This document shows positions 27,679 to 37,114 of a stretch of DNA of 64,000 bases, one piece after another; the first letter of the stretch is position 1, and each line of letters starts with the position of its first letter. The DNA is from Pseudomonas typographi (GTDB lineage: Bacteria; Pseudomonadota; Gammaproteobacteria; Pseudomonadales; Pseudomonadaceae). Below the pieces are notes generated by a model, which did no database searches, was not told where the DNA came from, and saw only the letters and a program-made list of their open reading frames with translations. A program made the translations under genes and the position numbers. Location of the stretch: assembly GCF_014694385.1 (NCBI RefSeq), contig NZ_JAAOCA010000007.1, positions 124,001 to 188,000 on the forward strand, given 5' to 3'.

Positions 27679-29048
27679 TCACCCTCCAGCAGCACCTGCG
27701 CGGCGAGGCTTTGCAGCGTGCGCAGGCGCTCTTCATCCGCTGGCCGGGCGCCTGGGTTGAGGGTGGACCACGCCGGGTGGGCGCGGGCCTTGGCCAGTGC
27801 TGCCGGCAATTTGCCCTGGCGCCAGCGGTCGGCCTGCGGGCTTTGCACGGTGATCGCCGCCACGGCCGCATGGCCGCGGGCTTCCAGGGCCTGGACCAAC
27901 TGCCCTTGGCGTAACGCCAGCAGGCGCAGCACGGCATCGTCTACCGTCAGTTCGCGTTGGCCTTTGAGCTTGCCCAGCAGGCGCCCGCCATAGCCGCGCG
28001 CCGTTTGCACGGCACCGCCGGCCAGGGCGCCAGCCAAGGCTGCCAGGCCCAGGGTGAGCCCGCCCACCATCAGGTCGATCCCGGCCCCCGCGGCGGCACC
28101 GGCCGCCAGGCCGCCACCCACCTTCACGCCCAGTTGGCGCAGGGTTTCCGGGTTGAATAAGTCATCGCCCCATCGACCGTCGAGCAGCGGCAAGTCACTG
28201 GTGCTGGCGTCGTTATGGCGGAAGGCATAAAGCCCTAGCAACGCCTCGACGCATCGTTGCTCGCGGGCGCGAATGGCTTGGCGCAGCGCTTGCACCGCCG
28301 GGCCTTGCTGGCCGCTGCTGACGCCCCGGCGGCAGGCGGCGCAGTCGAGCAGCAGTTCGGCGACCAATTGCTGCGCGGCGGCGCGGCGGCGCAGCCGTTG
28401 CTGCTGGTGGTCTTGCACCAGCCGCTCCAGGGTTTGGCGGGCAGGTTCCAGTAACAGAGCAAGGCTTTGGTACAGCCGCTGCTCGCCGTCGTGCGGCGGC
28501 GCCACGCTGTCGAAGCGTACCAGCGCATGCAAGCCCAGGCGCGCCAGCGCCTCGCGCCACTGCGGCTCACGGTGGTTGTCGCTGGCAACAAAATTGAGCA
28601 CCGGCAACAGCGGCTTGCCGCAGGCGGCCAACACCTCGAGTTCGTCGCGGTACTTGGCCAACACCGGCTCACGGGCGTCGATCACATACAGGCCGGCGTC
28701 GCTGGCCATCAATTGGCGCAGCACCTTGGCCTCTTGCTCGAAGCGCTGACGCGCTTCGCTACCTTGCAGAAAGCGCGCGATGCGCGCGGGGCCGTCGAGG
28801 CGTTCGCCGGGTTCATCGAGGCGGTCCAGGTGCGCCAGCAGGGCGATGGCATCTTCCAGGCCAGGGGTATCGTACAGTTCCACCAGTGCTTGGCCGCCCA
28901 CCGACAGCCGTGCCCCTTCGACATGGCGCGTGGTGCTCGGCCGGTGAGACACTTCACCGAAGCCCACGTCGCGGGTCAGCGTGCGCAGCAAGGAGGTTTT
29001 GCCGACGTTGGTGTGGCCTACCACGGCCAGTTTCAGCGGCTCATTCAT
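27675..29048 (-). CDS. dynamin/Era-like GTPase with DUF3482 domain
   Basis: 457 aa. N-terminal TRAFAC-type G domain: G1 GHTNVGKTS (residues 11-19), G3 region DTPGLED, and an NFVASDN stretch near the G4 position. The C-terminal DUF3482 part has a Gly/Ala-rich hydrophobic segment (GGGLAAGAAAGAGIDLMVGG, then LTLGLAALAGALAGG) that could enter the membrane. Partner of the DUF2868 gene, which it overlaps by 8 bases. Function unknown; a membrane-associated GTPase is inferred. Its stop overlaps cadA by four bases. Confidence 0.8.
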   Translation of the reverse strand: MNEPLKLAVVGHTNVGKTSLLRTLTRDVGFGEVSHRPSTTRHVEGARLSVGGQALVELYDTPGLEDAIALLAHLDRLDEPGERLDGPARIARFLQGSEARQRFEQEAKVLRQLMASDAGLYVIDAREPVLAKYRDELEVLAACGKPLLPVLNFVASDNHREPQWREALARLGLHALVRFDSVAPPHDGEQRLYQSLALLLEPARQTLERLVQDHQQQRLRRRAAAQQLVAELLLDCAACRRGVSSGQQGPAVQALRQAIRAREQRCVEALLGLYAFRHNDASTSDLPLLDGRWGDDLFNPETLRQLGVKVGGGLAAGAAAGAGIDLMVGGLTLGLAALAGALAGGAVQTARGYGGRLLGKLKGQRELTVDDAVLRLLALRQGQLVQALEARGHAAVAAITVQSPQADRWRQGKLPAALAKARAHPAWSTLNPGARPADEERLRTLQSLAAQVLLEGD

Positions 29049-30423
29049 TACGGCCCTCCAGCCATCGGGTAGGCAGCTCAGGCTCGGTGCCGTGGGGCAA
29101 GCCCAGCCGGTCGAGCGCCGCCTGCCAGTCGGCCAGGCGCTGTGGATCTGGCGCGGTGCCTTGGGCCGCCTTCGGTAGCAACCATACCCGGGTGGCGCCG
29201 GCGCAGCGGCTCAGTTCAGCCAGCAGCGCCAGGGTGCCACGGTCTGCCGAGCGTTGCGGGTCGCAGGCCAGCAATAACCTGGCCGGTGGTTGGGCGGTGA
29301 GGGTTTCGAGCAGGTGCTGGCGCGAGGCGTGGTCATCCACCACGCCGGCATCGTGGGTGCCCGCCGGCAGCGGCGGTGGCCATGGCCGCTGATCGTCTAG
29401 CTCGATGCCCGCCAGCACGGCATCGCTGTTGCTGGGTTCGGTGTGCCGGGCAGCTTCGCCGAGGGTGAAGCGTGGCGCCGGGTCGGTGACCCCCAAGCGT
29501 TCGCTGCTGGGCATCAGGCGCTCGCGCAACGCTTCGCTCGCCGAGTGCCCAGGCGCGGCCAGCAGCCGCGCGCGGCCTCGGCGCCAGTTGTACCAGCAGA
29601 GCAGCGCCAGCACGGCGCGTGGCAGCACGCCATAGCACACCAGTACGCCGAGCAACCAACTGGCCCAAGGCTGGCGAGCGCTGGCCAAGGCCGCGTCACC
29701 ACTGGCGCGGATGGCGTCGCTATCGGGCACGTTGAAGCCCAGCGCGGCTGGCAGCGCCCCCAGCGCGTGGGTGAGGCTCACGAATGTATCGCTGCCTAGC
29801 AAGGTGGTTTCCCACACAAAGCCGTAGCGCCGGGTGGCGAGCATCAGCAAAAGGGTGGCCAGCGTACTGAGGGCGCTGAGCAACCACAGCCCATGGGCTG
29901 CGCTGCCCAACAGCCAGCGTGCCAGGTGGTGGCGCTGCAATAGCAGCCACAGCGCCGGGGCGAGGTGGGCGGCTTGGGCGTCGCGTGCCAGGCGGGCGCT
30001 CAGCCACAGCCATAGGCGGCCCAGCGCCGCACCATGGCGGCTGGCCACGGCGCTGGCGCACCAACCCGCCAGCATCAGCAGGTTCAAACCCAACAAGCTA
30101 CCCAGGGCCCAGAACACATTGACCGGCCGGCTGCCGTCGCCCAACGCGGCCAAGGCCATGCCCACCCCGCTGGCCAGTGCCAGCAGCAGCAACAGGCCCA
30201 GCGCTAGCTGCGCGCCCTGGCGCCAACGGCGCAGGGCCAACAGCAGGCCGTCACGCTCGGCCAGCAGGTGCGCGCGGTATTGCAGGCGCTCGCCCAAGGT
30301 GCCCCCCTGGCGGCGCGCCAGGCGCACGGCCTCGCTGTCTTCGAGTGGGCCGGCGTGCGTTTCGCGCCAATGAATGGCTTCGGTCAGCCAGAGTTTTTCC
30401 AGTGCAGTCACACGGCAGTCCAT
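29041..30423 (-). CDS. DUF2868 membrane protein
   Basis: 460 aa. Soluble N-terminal 70 residues rich in Arg, then about four to five hydrophobic segments (for example ALGLLLLLALASGVGMALA and TLATLLLMLATRRYGF), and a C-terminal cytosolic domain (about 300-460) ending SRCAGATRVWLLPKA and beyond. It matches DUF2868, which is regularly encoded beside the DUF3482 GTPase. The role is unknown. It is transcribed divergently from folA, with only 56 bases between the starts. Confidence 0.75.
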   Translation of the reverse strand: MDCRVTALEKLWLTEAIHWRETHAGPLEDSEAVRLARRQGGTLGERLQYRAHLLAERDGLLLALRRWRQGAQLALGLLLLLALASGVGMALAALGDGSRPVNVFWALGSLLGLNLLMLAGWCASAVASRHGAALGRLWLWLSARLARDAQAAHLAPALWLLLQRHHLARWLLGSAAHGLWLLSALSTLATLLLMLATRRYGFVWETTLLGSDTFVSLTHALGALPAALGFNVPDSDAIRASGDAALASARQPWASWLLGVLVCYGVLPRAVLALLCWYNWRRGRARLLAAPGHSASEALRERLMPSSERLGVTDPAPRFTLGEAARHTEPSNSDAVLAGIELDDQRPWPPPLPAGTHDAGVVDDHASRQHLLETLTAQPPARLLLACDPQRSADRGTLALLAELSRCAGATRVWLLPKAAQGTAPDPQRLADWQAALDRLGLPHGTEPELPTRWLEGRNE

Positions 30424-30464
30424 CGTTTACGTAGGGTGCAGCATAACCTGAGCGGCCAGGCCTC

Positions 30465-30473
30465 TGTTATGAT
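30465..30473 (+). promoter_or_regulatory. extended -10 promoter of folA
   Basis: TGTTATGAT is a TGn-extended -10 box ending seven bases before the folA ATG. There is no convincing -35 and no Shine-Dalgarno sequence in the six bases between, so transcription would begin at or next to the start codon. Confidence 0.55.
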
Positions 30474-30479
30474 CTGGGC

Positions 30480-30995
30480 ATGAACAAGCCCCCTACACTC
30501 AGCCTGATCGCTGCCCATGGCGAGAATGGCGTGATCGGCGTGGATAACGCCATGCCCTGGCATTTGCCGGGTGATTTTCAGTATTTCAAGGCCACTACCC
30601 TGGGTAAGCCCATCATCATGGGCCGCAAAACCTGGGATTCACTTGGCCGGCCGCTGCCTGGGCGGCTCAACCTGGTGGTCAGCCGCCAGCCTGGGCTGGT
30701 GCTGGCCGGTGCCGAGGTGTACCCGTCGCTGCGCGCCGCCGTGGCGCGGGCGCAAGCCTGGGCGCGCGAACAGGGGGTGAACGAGATCATGCTGATCGGC
30801 GGCGCGCAGTTGTACGAGTTGGGCCTTCCCCATGCCGACCGCCTGTACCTCACCCGCGTCGAGCTTAGCCCACAAGGCGATGCCTGGTTCCCAGCGTTCG
30901 ACCAGCAGGTATGGCACAAGGTGTCTGATATCCCCAACCCGCCTACCGATGGCAAGCCGGCTTACCATTTTGAAGTGTGGGAACGTCGCGCATAG
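30480..30995 (+). CDS. folA: dihydrofolate reductase
   Basis: 171 aa. NADPH-dependent reduction of dihydrofolate; target of trimethoprim. N-terminal LSLIAAHGENGVIG, the DNAMPWHLPGDFQYFK loop with the catalytic acidic residue, IIMGRKTWDSLG, and NEIMLIGGAQLY for NADPH. Full length. The ATG at 30480 lies directly behind an extended -10 promoter, so the message may be leaderless. Confidence 0.94.
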   Translation: MNKPPTLSLIAAHGENGVIGVDNAMPWHLPGDFQYFKATTLGKPIIMGRKTWDSLGRPLPGRLNLVVSRQPGLVLAGAEVYPSLRAAVARAQAWAREQGVNEIMLIGGAQLYELGLPHADRLYLTRVELSPQGDAWFPAFDQQVWHKVSDIPNPPTDGKPAYHFEVWERRA

Positions 30996-31094
30996 GCATG
31001 TATTGCCGCCCCGGCTTAACTGCAGGTCGCACTGAACCGCCGCGTTTCATGAACCTTTGCTAGCTTTCCAGGACTATTCCGGGGGAGGCTTTCC

Positions 31095-32150
31095 ATGAAA
31101 CTCGCGTTCAAACCGTTCGCCGCTGCGATGTGCCTGGCGATGGCCAGCACCGTCCATGCCGCCACCGAGCTTAAGCATTGGCCCGCCGCGGCGGCCAAGC
31201 AGCTCGACGCCATGATTGCCGCCAATGCCCACAAGGGCAATTACGCGGTGTTCGACATGGACAACACCAGCTACCGCTACGACCTTGAAGAGTCGCTGTT
31301 GCCGTTTCTCGAAAACAAAGGCGTGCTGACCCGCGACACGTTGGACCCTTCGCTTAAGCTGATGCCTTTCAAAGACACGGCCGAACACAAAGAGAGCCTG
31401 TTCAGCTACTACTACCGGCTGTGCGAAATCGACGACATGGTGTGCTACCCCTGGGTGGCCCAGGTGTTCGCAGGTTTTACCCTCACACAGCTCAAGGGCT
31501 ATGTGGATGAGCTAATGGCCTACGGCAAGCCCATTCCTAGCACCTACTTCGATGGCGACAAGGTAACCGCCATCGATGTGCAGCCGCCCAAAGTGTTCAC
31601 CGGCCAAGCCGAGCTTTTCAACAAACTCATGGAAAACGGCATCGAGGTGTACGTGATAAGCGCCGCCTCGGAGGAGTTGGTGCGCATGGTCGCCGCCGAC
31701 CCCCGATACGGCTATAACGTGAAACCGCAGAACGTGATTGGGGTGACCACGCTGCTCAAAAACCCGCAAACCGGTGAACTGACCACGGCCCGCAAGCAGA
31801 TCAGCGCTGGGCACTACGACCCCAATGCCAACAAGGCCATGGTGCTTACACCGTACCTCTGGACCCCCGCCACGTGGATGGCCGGTAAGCAGGCGGCCAT
31901 CGTCACGTACATCGACCGGTGGAAGAAACCGGTGCTGGCCGGCGGCGATACGCCTACCAGTGACGGTTACATGCTGTTTGATGTGGATACCGCCAAGGGC
32001 GGCATTCACCTATGGGTGAACCGCAAGGCCAAGTACATGGACGAACTTAACGCAATGATCAAGCAGAACGCCGAAGCGCAGAAAGCCGAGGGCCTTCCGG
32101 TCACCGTGGACAAGAACTGGGTGGTGGTCAAGCCGGAGGATATTCAGTAA
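31095..32150 (+). CDS. periplasmic HAD phosphatase, phosphorylcholine phosphatase (PchP)-like
   Basis: 351 aa. Signal peptide ending ASTVHA. HAD motif [12 protein letters not shown], motif II Ser in VISAASEEL, and motif [12 protein letters not shown]. This arrangement is that of Pseudomonas PchP (PA5292), which releases choline from phosphorylcholine; there the last motif is, as I recall it, GDTPDSD, so one position differs. No choline genes are nearby, so the substrate is an inference from similarity. It converges on ilvD. Confidence 0.75.
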   Translation: MKLAFKPFAAAMCLAMASTVHAATELKHWPAAAAKQLDAMIAANAHKGNYAVFDMDNTSYRYDLEESLLPFLENKGVLTRDTLDPSLKLMPFKDTAEHKESLFSYYYRLCEIDDMVCYPWVAQVFAGFTLTQLKGYVDELMAYGKPIPSTYFDGDKVTAIDVQPPKVFTGQAELFNKLMENGIEVYVISAASEELVRMVAADPRYGYNVKPQNVIGVTTLLKNPQTGELTTARKQISAGHYDPNANKAMVLTPYLWTPATWMAGKQAAIVTYIDRWKKPVLAGGDTPTSDGYMLFDVDTAKGGIHLWVNRKAKYMDELNAMIKQNAEAQKAEGLPVTVDKNWVVVKPEDIQ

Positions 32151-32160
32151 GCAAAGGTAA

Positions 32161-32177
32161 GGGCGGCTGGGCCGCCC
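32161..32177. terminator. hairpin between convergent phosphatase gene and ilvD
   Basis: GGGCGGC (32161-32167) pairs with GCCGCCC (32171-32177) around TGG. Short and GC-rich, in the 43-base gap between two converging genes; there is no T-run on the plus strand, so efficiency is uncertain. Confidence 0.5.
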
Positions 32178-32193
32178 TCCTAGGCTCGGGCGC

Positions 32194-34032
32194 TCAGCCG
32201 TCGAGCAGCGCCTTGTCGCGCACCGCGCCCTTGTCGGCACTGGTGGCCAGCAATGCGTAGGCTTTGAGCGCGGTGGTCACGCGGCGCGCGCGTGGCTCGG
32301 CCGGCTTCCAGCCTTTTTTATCCTGCTCGGCGCGGCGCGACGCCAGTTCCGCATCATCGACCAGCAGGTTGATGCCACGGTTCGGGATGTCGATCAGGAT
32401 CTTGTCGCCATCGCGTACCAAGCCGATGGCGCCGCCGGCGGCGGCTTCCGGGGAGGCGTGGCCGATCGACAGCCCCGAGGTGCCGCCGGAGAAGCGGCCA
32501 TCGGTGAGCAGCGCGCAGACTTTGCCCAGCCCCTTGGACTTCAGGTAAGAGGTGGGGTAGAGCATTTCCTGCATGCCGGGGCCGCCCTTGGGGCCCTCAT
32601 AGCGGATGATCACCACGTCACCGGCTTTCACTTCATCGCCCAAAATGCCGCGTACCGCGCCGTCCTGGCTCTCAAATACCTTGGCGGTACCTTCGAACAC
32701 GTGGATGGACTCATCCACGCCGGCCGTCTTGACCACGCAGCCGTCTACCGCGATGTTGCCATACAGCACGGCCAGGCCGCCCTCGCGGGAGTAGGCATGT
32801 TCCAGGCTACGGATGCAGCCGTCGGCACGGTCGCTGTCGAGGCTATCCCAGCGGGTGGCCTGGCTGAAGGCAACCTGGGTCGGGATGCCCGCGGGGCCGG
32901 CACGGTAGAACTCATGCACGGCCTGGTCATCACTGACCTTGATGTCCCACTGGGCGATGCCTTCGGCCATGGTTGGGGCATGCACGGTGCTCACGTCGGT
33001 GTGCAACAGGCCGCCACGGGCCAATTCGCCGAGAATGCCGAAAATGCCGCCGGCCCGGTGTACGTCCTCCATGTGGTACTTCGGCGTGTTCGGTGCCACC
33101 TTGCACAACTGCGGGACCGAACGGCTCAGCCGGTCGATGTCGCGCAGGTCGAACGGGATCTCGCCCTCCTGGGCCGCGGCCAGCAAGTGCAGGATGGTAT
33201 TGGTCGACCCGCCCATGGCGATGTCCATGGTCATGGCGTTCTCGAACGCCTTGAAGTTGGCGATGTTGCGCGGCAATACCGATTCGTCGTTGCCTTGGTA
33301 GTAGCGCCGGCACAACTCCACCGCGGTACGGCCGGCGCGCAGGAACAACTGTTCGCGGTCGGCGTGGGTGGCCACGATCGAGCCATTGCCTGGCAAGGCC
33401 AGGCCCAGGGCTTCGGTCAGGCAGTTCATGGAGTTGGCGGTGAACATGCCAGAGCACGAACCGCAGGTGGGGCAGGCGCTGCGCTCGTATTCGGCGACTT
33501 TTTCGTCGGAGGCGCTGGAGTCGGCGGCGATCACCATGGCATCGACCAGGTCAAGGCCGTGGCTGGCCAGCTTGGTCTTGCCCGCTTCCATCGGCCCGCC
33601 AGACACGAACACCACCGGGATGTTCAAGCGCAAGGCGGCCATCAACATGCCGGGGGTGATTTTGTCGCAGTTGGAGATGCATACGATGGCGTCTGCGCAG
33701 TGGGCATTGACCATGTACTCCACCGAGTCGGCGATGATTTCACGGCTGGGCAGCGAATAGAGCATGCCATCGTGGCCCATGGCGATGCCGTCGTCCACGG
33801 CGATGGTATTGAATTCCTTGGCTACGCCACCGGCGCGTTCGATCTCGCGGGCAACCAGTTGCCCGAGGTCTTTGAGGTGCACATGGCCCGGTACGAACTG
33901 GGTGAAGGAGTTGGCGATGGCGATGATCGGTTTTTTGAAATCGTCATCTTTCATGCCGGTGGCGCGCCACAAGGCGCGCGCACCGGCCATGTTGCGGCCA
34001 TGGGTAGATGTTTTCGAGCGGTAATCGGGCAT
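32194..34032 (-). CDS. ilvD: dihydroxy-acid dehydratase
   Basis: 612 aa. Iron-sulphur enzyme converting 2,3-dihydroxy-3-methyl acids to 2-oxo acids in valine, leucine and isoleucine synthesis. Cluster cysteines in [12 protein letters not shown] and [18 protein letters not shown]; active-site region [20 protein letters not shown]. The start [18 protein letters not shown] (34032) is the standard one; a frame extension upstream has no support. The 211 bases between it and the MFS stop hold its promoter. Confidence 0.95.
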   Translation of the reverse strand: MPDYRSKTSTHGRNMAGARALWRATGMKDDDFKKPIIAIANSFTQFVPGHVHLKDLGQLVAREIERAGGVAKEFNTIAVDDGIAMGHDGMLYSLPSREIIADSVEYMVNAHCADAIVCISNCDKITPGMLMAALRLNIPVVFVSGGPMEAGKTKLASHGLDLVDAMVIAADSSASDEKVAEYERSACPTCGSCSGMFTANSMNCLTEALGLALPGNGSIVATHADREQLFLRAGRTAVELCRRYYQGNDESVLPRNIANFKAFENAMTMDIAMGGSTNTILHLLAAAQEGEIPFDLRDIDRLSRSVPQLCKVAPNTPKYHMEDVHRAGGIFGILGELARGGLLHTDVSTVHAPTMAEGIAQWDIKVSDDQAVHEFYRAGPAGIPTQVAFSQATRWDSLDSDRADGCIRSLEHAYSREGGLAVLYGNIAVDGCVVKTAGVDESIHVFEGTAKVFESQDGAVRGILGDEVKAGDVVIIRYEGPKGGPGMQEMLYPTSYLKSKGLGKVCALLTDGRFSGGTSGLSIGHASPEAAAGGAIGLVRDGDKILIDIPNRGINLLVDDAELASRRAEQDKKGWKPAEPRARRVTTALKAYALLATSADKGAVRDKALLDG

Positions 34033-34243
34033 GAAGCACTCCGGACGGCTAATCAGGTTTCTGTAAGAGTCGAGCTTTCTTGGCCTGTGCCCAATTGGCA
34101 GATAGCCGCTTGGCATGGGTGTGGCCTGCACCGGCGCGGGATCACCGTGCGGTCAGGCCGAGCTCATAAACCCGCCGGGGGATGACTGGCGATGAATCCG
34201 CCGATTCTACACCGCCAGCCGATGGAGTGAACGCCGTTGGAGA

Positions 34244-35425
34244 TTAAAGGTTCACCGCGTTGCGCTCGGCCACCTGGGTTTCGGTGACGCAGGCCAACAC
34301 CAGGGACGCAACAAGGGTAACGGCCACATAGAGCACCAGCAGCCCGAGCCGGGTATCGCTCTCGACCTGTAGCGCCAGCAGGCTGAGCAGGCCGGCGCAG
34401 GCGAAGGTGAGGCTGTTGCCCAGCACTTTGGCCCCCGCGGTGGCGTTTGCGCGTTCCAGCGCTTGTATGGTGGCACCGGTACGCACCAGCGCGGTGCCCA
34501 GCGTGGTGGCCAGCAACGGGCCAAGAAACCAGCCCAGGGCGCCCTCGCGAAGCGACATCGCCAGCGCCGCGGTGGCCAGGGCATTGAGGGCCAGCCCCAG
34601 GCGGATCTGGTTGTTCGGGCTTAGGGCCTGCCCCAACCCACCGGCCGCGGCTTCGCTGGCCAGGGCCGCGATGCCATAACCCAACAAGGCCAGGGCAATG
34701 GCCCATGGCTGTAGGCTGAACACCAGCGTGCCGGCCACGGGCAGGGCGACCAGCGCCATGAAGTGGCAAGCGAATGCCAGTGCGGCCAGCGAAGAGTAAC
34801 CCACCACGCCCGGCCGGCGGGCCTCTTGGTAGTATGCCGCCCAATGGCTGCGCCAGCTTGCGTGGCCTTCGGCAGGCTCTTCGTCGAGCACGCCGATCAT
34901 CAAGCCCACCGCGAACAGCACTAGAAACTCATAGGCCAGGAATACCGCCTGCCAGCCATAATCATGTTGCAACCAGGCGCCCAGCAACGGCGCCAGGGCG
35001 ATGAATACCGCGCCGAGCAATGCCGCCACCGCCCGCACGCGCTGGCCACCGGCGTGCCGCCCGGCCAGCAAGGCGTGCACCAGCACCAGGCTGCCGCAGC
35101 CGAACCCCTGCAATGCGCGCAGCGCCAGCAAGGCCCAGCCCTGCTCGACCAACACCACACCCGCCGCGGCGATGCCCGACAGCGCCAGCCCGGCGACCAG
35201 CACCGCCTTGCGCCCCCAACGGCCGGCGAGCGGGCCGACACACGGTTGTGCGGCGGCGACGCCAAGGGCATACAGGCTGGTGGCCAGGGCGACGTCTTCC
35301 AATGGCAGGGCGAAATGCGCCGCCATCGCCGGCAGCGCGGGCAGCAGCAGGTCGATGGGCAGCGCGCCCAGCAAGACCAAGGTGAGGATCAGGAACATGG
35401 TGGCGTTTCGGTTGTGCGGCTTCAT
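34244..35425 (-). CDS. MFS transporter (DHA1/Bcr-like)
   Basis: 393 aa, twelve hydrophobic segments. The MFS loop motif between helices 2 and 3 is seen as VGPLAGRWGRKAVL, and helix 1 contains the acidic LPIDLLLPALPAM typical of the Bcr/CflA drug-exporter group. Substrate unknown. The start at 35425 is chosen by position before helix 1. A minus-strand terminator hairpin lies about 100 bases upstream. Confidence 0.78.
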   Translation of the reverse strand: MKPHNRNATMFLILTLVLLGALPIDLLLPALPAMAAHFALPLEDVALATSLYALGVAAAQPCVGPLAGRWGRKAVLVAGLALSGIAAAGVVLVEQGWALLALRALQGFGCGSLVLVHALLAGRHAGGQRVRAVAALLGAVFIALAPLLGAWLQHDYGWQAVFLAYEFLVLFAVGLMIGVLDEEPAEGHASWRSHWAAYYQEARRPGVVGYSSLAALAFACHFMALVALPVAGTLVFSLQPWAIALALLGYGIAALASEAAAGGLGQALSPNNQIRLGLALNALATAALAMSLREGALGWFLGPLLATTLGTALVRTGATIQALERANATAGAKVLGNSLTFACAGLLSLLALQVESDTRLGLLVLYVAVTLVASLVLACVTETQVAERNAVNL

Positions 35426-35770
35426 GGGGGCGACGGGCTTGGCTATGAGAGGGGGCAGGATAGAAAACCGTGGCACATTTTCGCTAGCAGCCGATTCCTA
35501 GAGAAGTGTAGGAAACTTTACCAAAAAGCCCCGGCAACGGGGGCTTGGCGGCGATCGTTGGCCCAAATATAGGTAAACCTGTGTAGGACCATTCTGAAAG
35601 CCTCTGCGGGGGATGGCGCCGAGCCCGCCACTTTCCTAGTATCTGCGCGCCGCATGTGCGGTAGCCAGGATTCTCCAAATGGACCTTCCCAGTCCCTGCC
35701 CACCCTTGAATTTTTCCGCCCGGTAGGCTGGTACCGTTCCGCAGCCCGGGTGGCCCTGCCCGGAGTATGC
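35426..35770. other. intergenic region between MFS gene and mgtE
   Basis: 345 bases between divergent starts. It holds a minus-strand intrinsic terminator at 35523-35546 and a hairpin (35746-35763) that covers part of the mgtE Shine-Dalgarno sequence. The mgtE frame remains open back to 35654, but that part lacks family similarity and I treat it as leader. No other gene is supported. Confidence 0.6.
35523..35546 (-). terminator. Rho-independent terminator on the minus strand, upstream of the MFS gene
   Basis: On the minus strand AAGCCCC (35546-35540) pairs with GGGGCTT (35532-35526), loop CGTTGCC, and the T-run TTTTT (35527-35523) follows. It is 98 bases before the MFS start codon, in the same direction, so it would stop transcripts that start further right. 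Confidence 0.65.
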
Positions 35771-37114
35771 ATGATGCAAACCCTCGATGCTTCTCGCGCA
35801 CCCGCCGCCCTGGCAGCGGTGAGCGAAGGAGCCCGCCTGCAAGCCAACAACCTGCTGGCTGCGGACATAGCCCGCTATCTGGAAACTGTTGGCACGCCCC
35901 ACTATCGCTTGGAAGTACTCGACGGCCTCGAACTGCGCAAGCGCGCACAGGTGTTCGGTTACTTGCCCTTGGAGCGCCAGGCTGAACTGGTCGCTATCAT
36001 GCCGGTGCCTTGCCTGGGGCAACTGCTCGGTGCAATGTCGGCCGACGAACGTGCTGACCTGGTCAACCACCTCGACGCCTTGCCGCGCGGCCGGCTATTA
36101 CCCGCGTTGGCACGGGCCGAACGGGAAGATGTGCTCAAACTGTGCAGCTACGATGAAGGCACTGCCGGTGCGCTGATGACCAGTGACTACTCGTGGCTGC
36201 CCGCGCAACTGACCGCTGCCCAGGCCATCGATGCCTTGCGCGCGCAAGCGGGCGATGCCGAAACGATCTACCAGAACTACATTCTCGATGAGAACCGCCG
36301 GCTGCTGGGCACCCTTTCGCTGCGCCAGTTGATTGTCGCGCCCGCCGACCAGCCGCTGGCGGCGCTGATGGTCAGCCCGGTGGTGCATGCCCACGTCGAT
36401 ACCCCCGCCGAGCGCATCGCCCGGCTGATCAACGATTATGATTTGCTGGCGCTGCCGATCCTCGATGCCCAGCAGCGGCTGGTCGGTATCGTGACCTGTG
36501 ACGATGCGATGGACGTGGTGGTCAGCGAAGCCACTGAAGATTTCCACAAAGGCGCCAGCATTGCCCAACATATTGGCAACCTGAAGGATGCCACCGTTGG
36601 CCTGCTGTATCGCAAGCGGGTGTTCTGGCTGGTGCTGCTGGTGTTTGGCAACTTGTTCTCCGGCGCCGGTATCGCGGCTTTCGAGGATGTGATCGCAGCG
36701 AACATCGCACTGGTGTTCTTCCTACCGCTGTTGGTAGACAGCGGCGGCAATGCCGGTGCCCAATCGGCCACGCTGATGGTGCGGGCATTGGCCACCGGCG
36801 AGGTGGTGCTGCGTGACTGGGTTCGTTTACTGGGCCGTGAATGCCTGGTGGCGCTGGCGTTGGGCTGCACGATGGCGGTTGCGGTGTCTACCCTCGGTGT
36901 ATTGCGCGGCGGCTGGGACATCGCTTTGATCGTGGCCAGCAGCATGCTGATCATCGTATTGTTCGGCAGCGTGATCGGCATGAGCCTGCCGTTCGCCTTC
37001 AACCGCCTGCGCATGGACCCGGCCACCGCCAGCGGCCCGTTGATCACCTCGATTGCCGATGCCGCCGGGGTGCTGGTCTACTTTGGCATAGCCAGCGCGG
37101 TGCTTAACCTGTGA
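35771..37114 (+). CDS. mgtE: magnesium transporter MgtE
   Basis: 447 aa. Order of domains: MgtE N-domain (about 25-130), two CBS repeats (about 130-260, VARTIDEV-like segments MVSPVVHAHVD and LPILDAQQRLVGIVTCDDAM), then five membrane helices from about 280, with PLLVDSGGNAGAQSATLMVRALATG as the pore signature. Homodimeric Mg2+ channel gated by cytosolic Mg2+. ATG codons at 35771 and 35774 both follow GGAG; 35774 has the better spacing. The stop abuts the stop of the convergent rlmI. Confidence 0.92.
   Translation: MMQTLDASRAPAALAAVSEGARLQANNLLAADIARYLETVGTPHYRLEVLDGLELRKRAQVFGYLPLERQAELVAIMPVPCLGQLLGAMSADERADLVNHLDALPRGRLLPALARAEREDVLKLCSYDEGTAGALMTSDYSWLPAQLTAAQAIDALRAQAGDAETIYQNYILDENRRLLGTLSLRQLIVAPADQPLAALMVSPVVHAHVDTPAERIARLINDYDLLALPILDAQQRLVGIVTCDDAMDVVVSEATEDFHKGASIAQHIGNLKDATVGLLYRKRVFWLVLLVFGNLFSGAGIAAFEDVIAANIALVFFLPLLVDSGGNAGAQSATLMVRALATGEVVLRDWVRLLGRECLVALALGCTMAVAVSTLGVLRGGWDIALIVASSMLIIVLFGSVIGMSLPFAFNRLRMDPATASGPLITSIADAAGVLVYFGIASAVLNL

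Noticed and set aside
32458..34185. Open frame of 575 codons antisense to ilvD
   Set aside because: It is a mirror of the GC-rich codon pattern of ilvD, has no ribosome site or family resemblance, and ilvD is unmistakable on the other strand.
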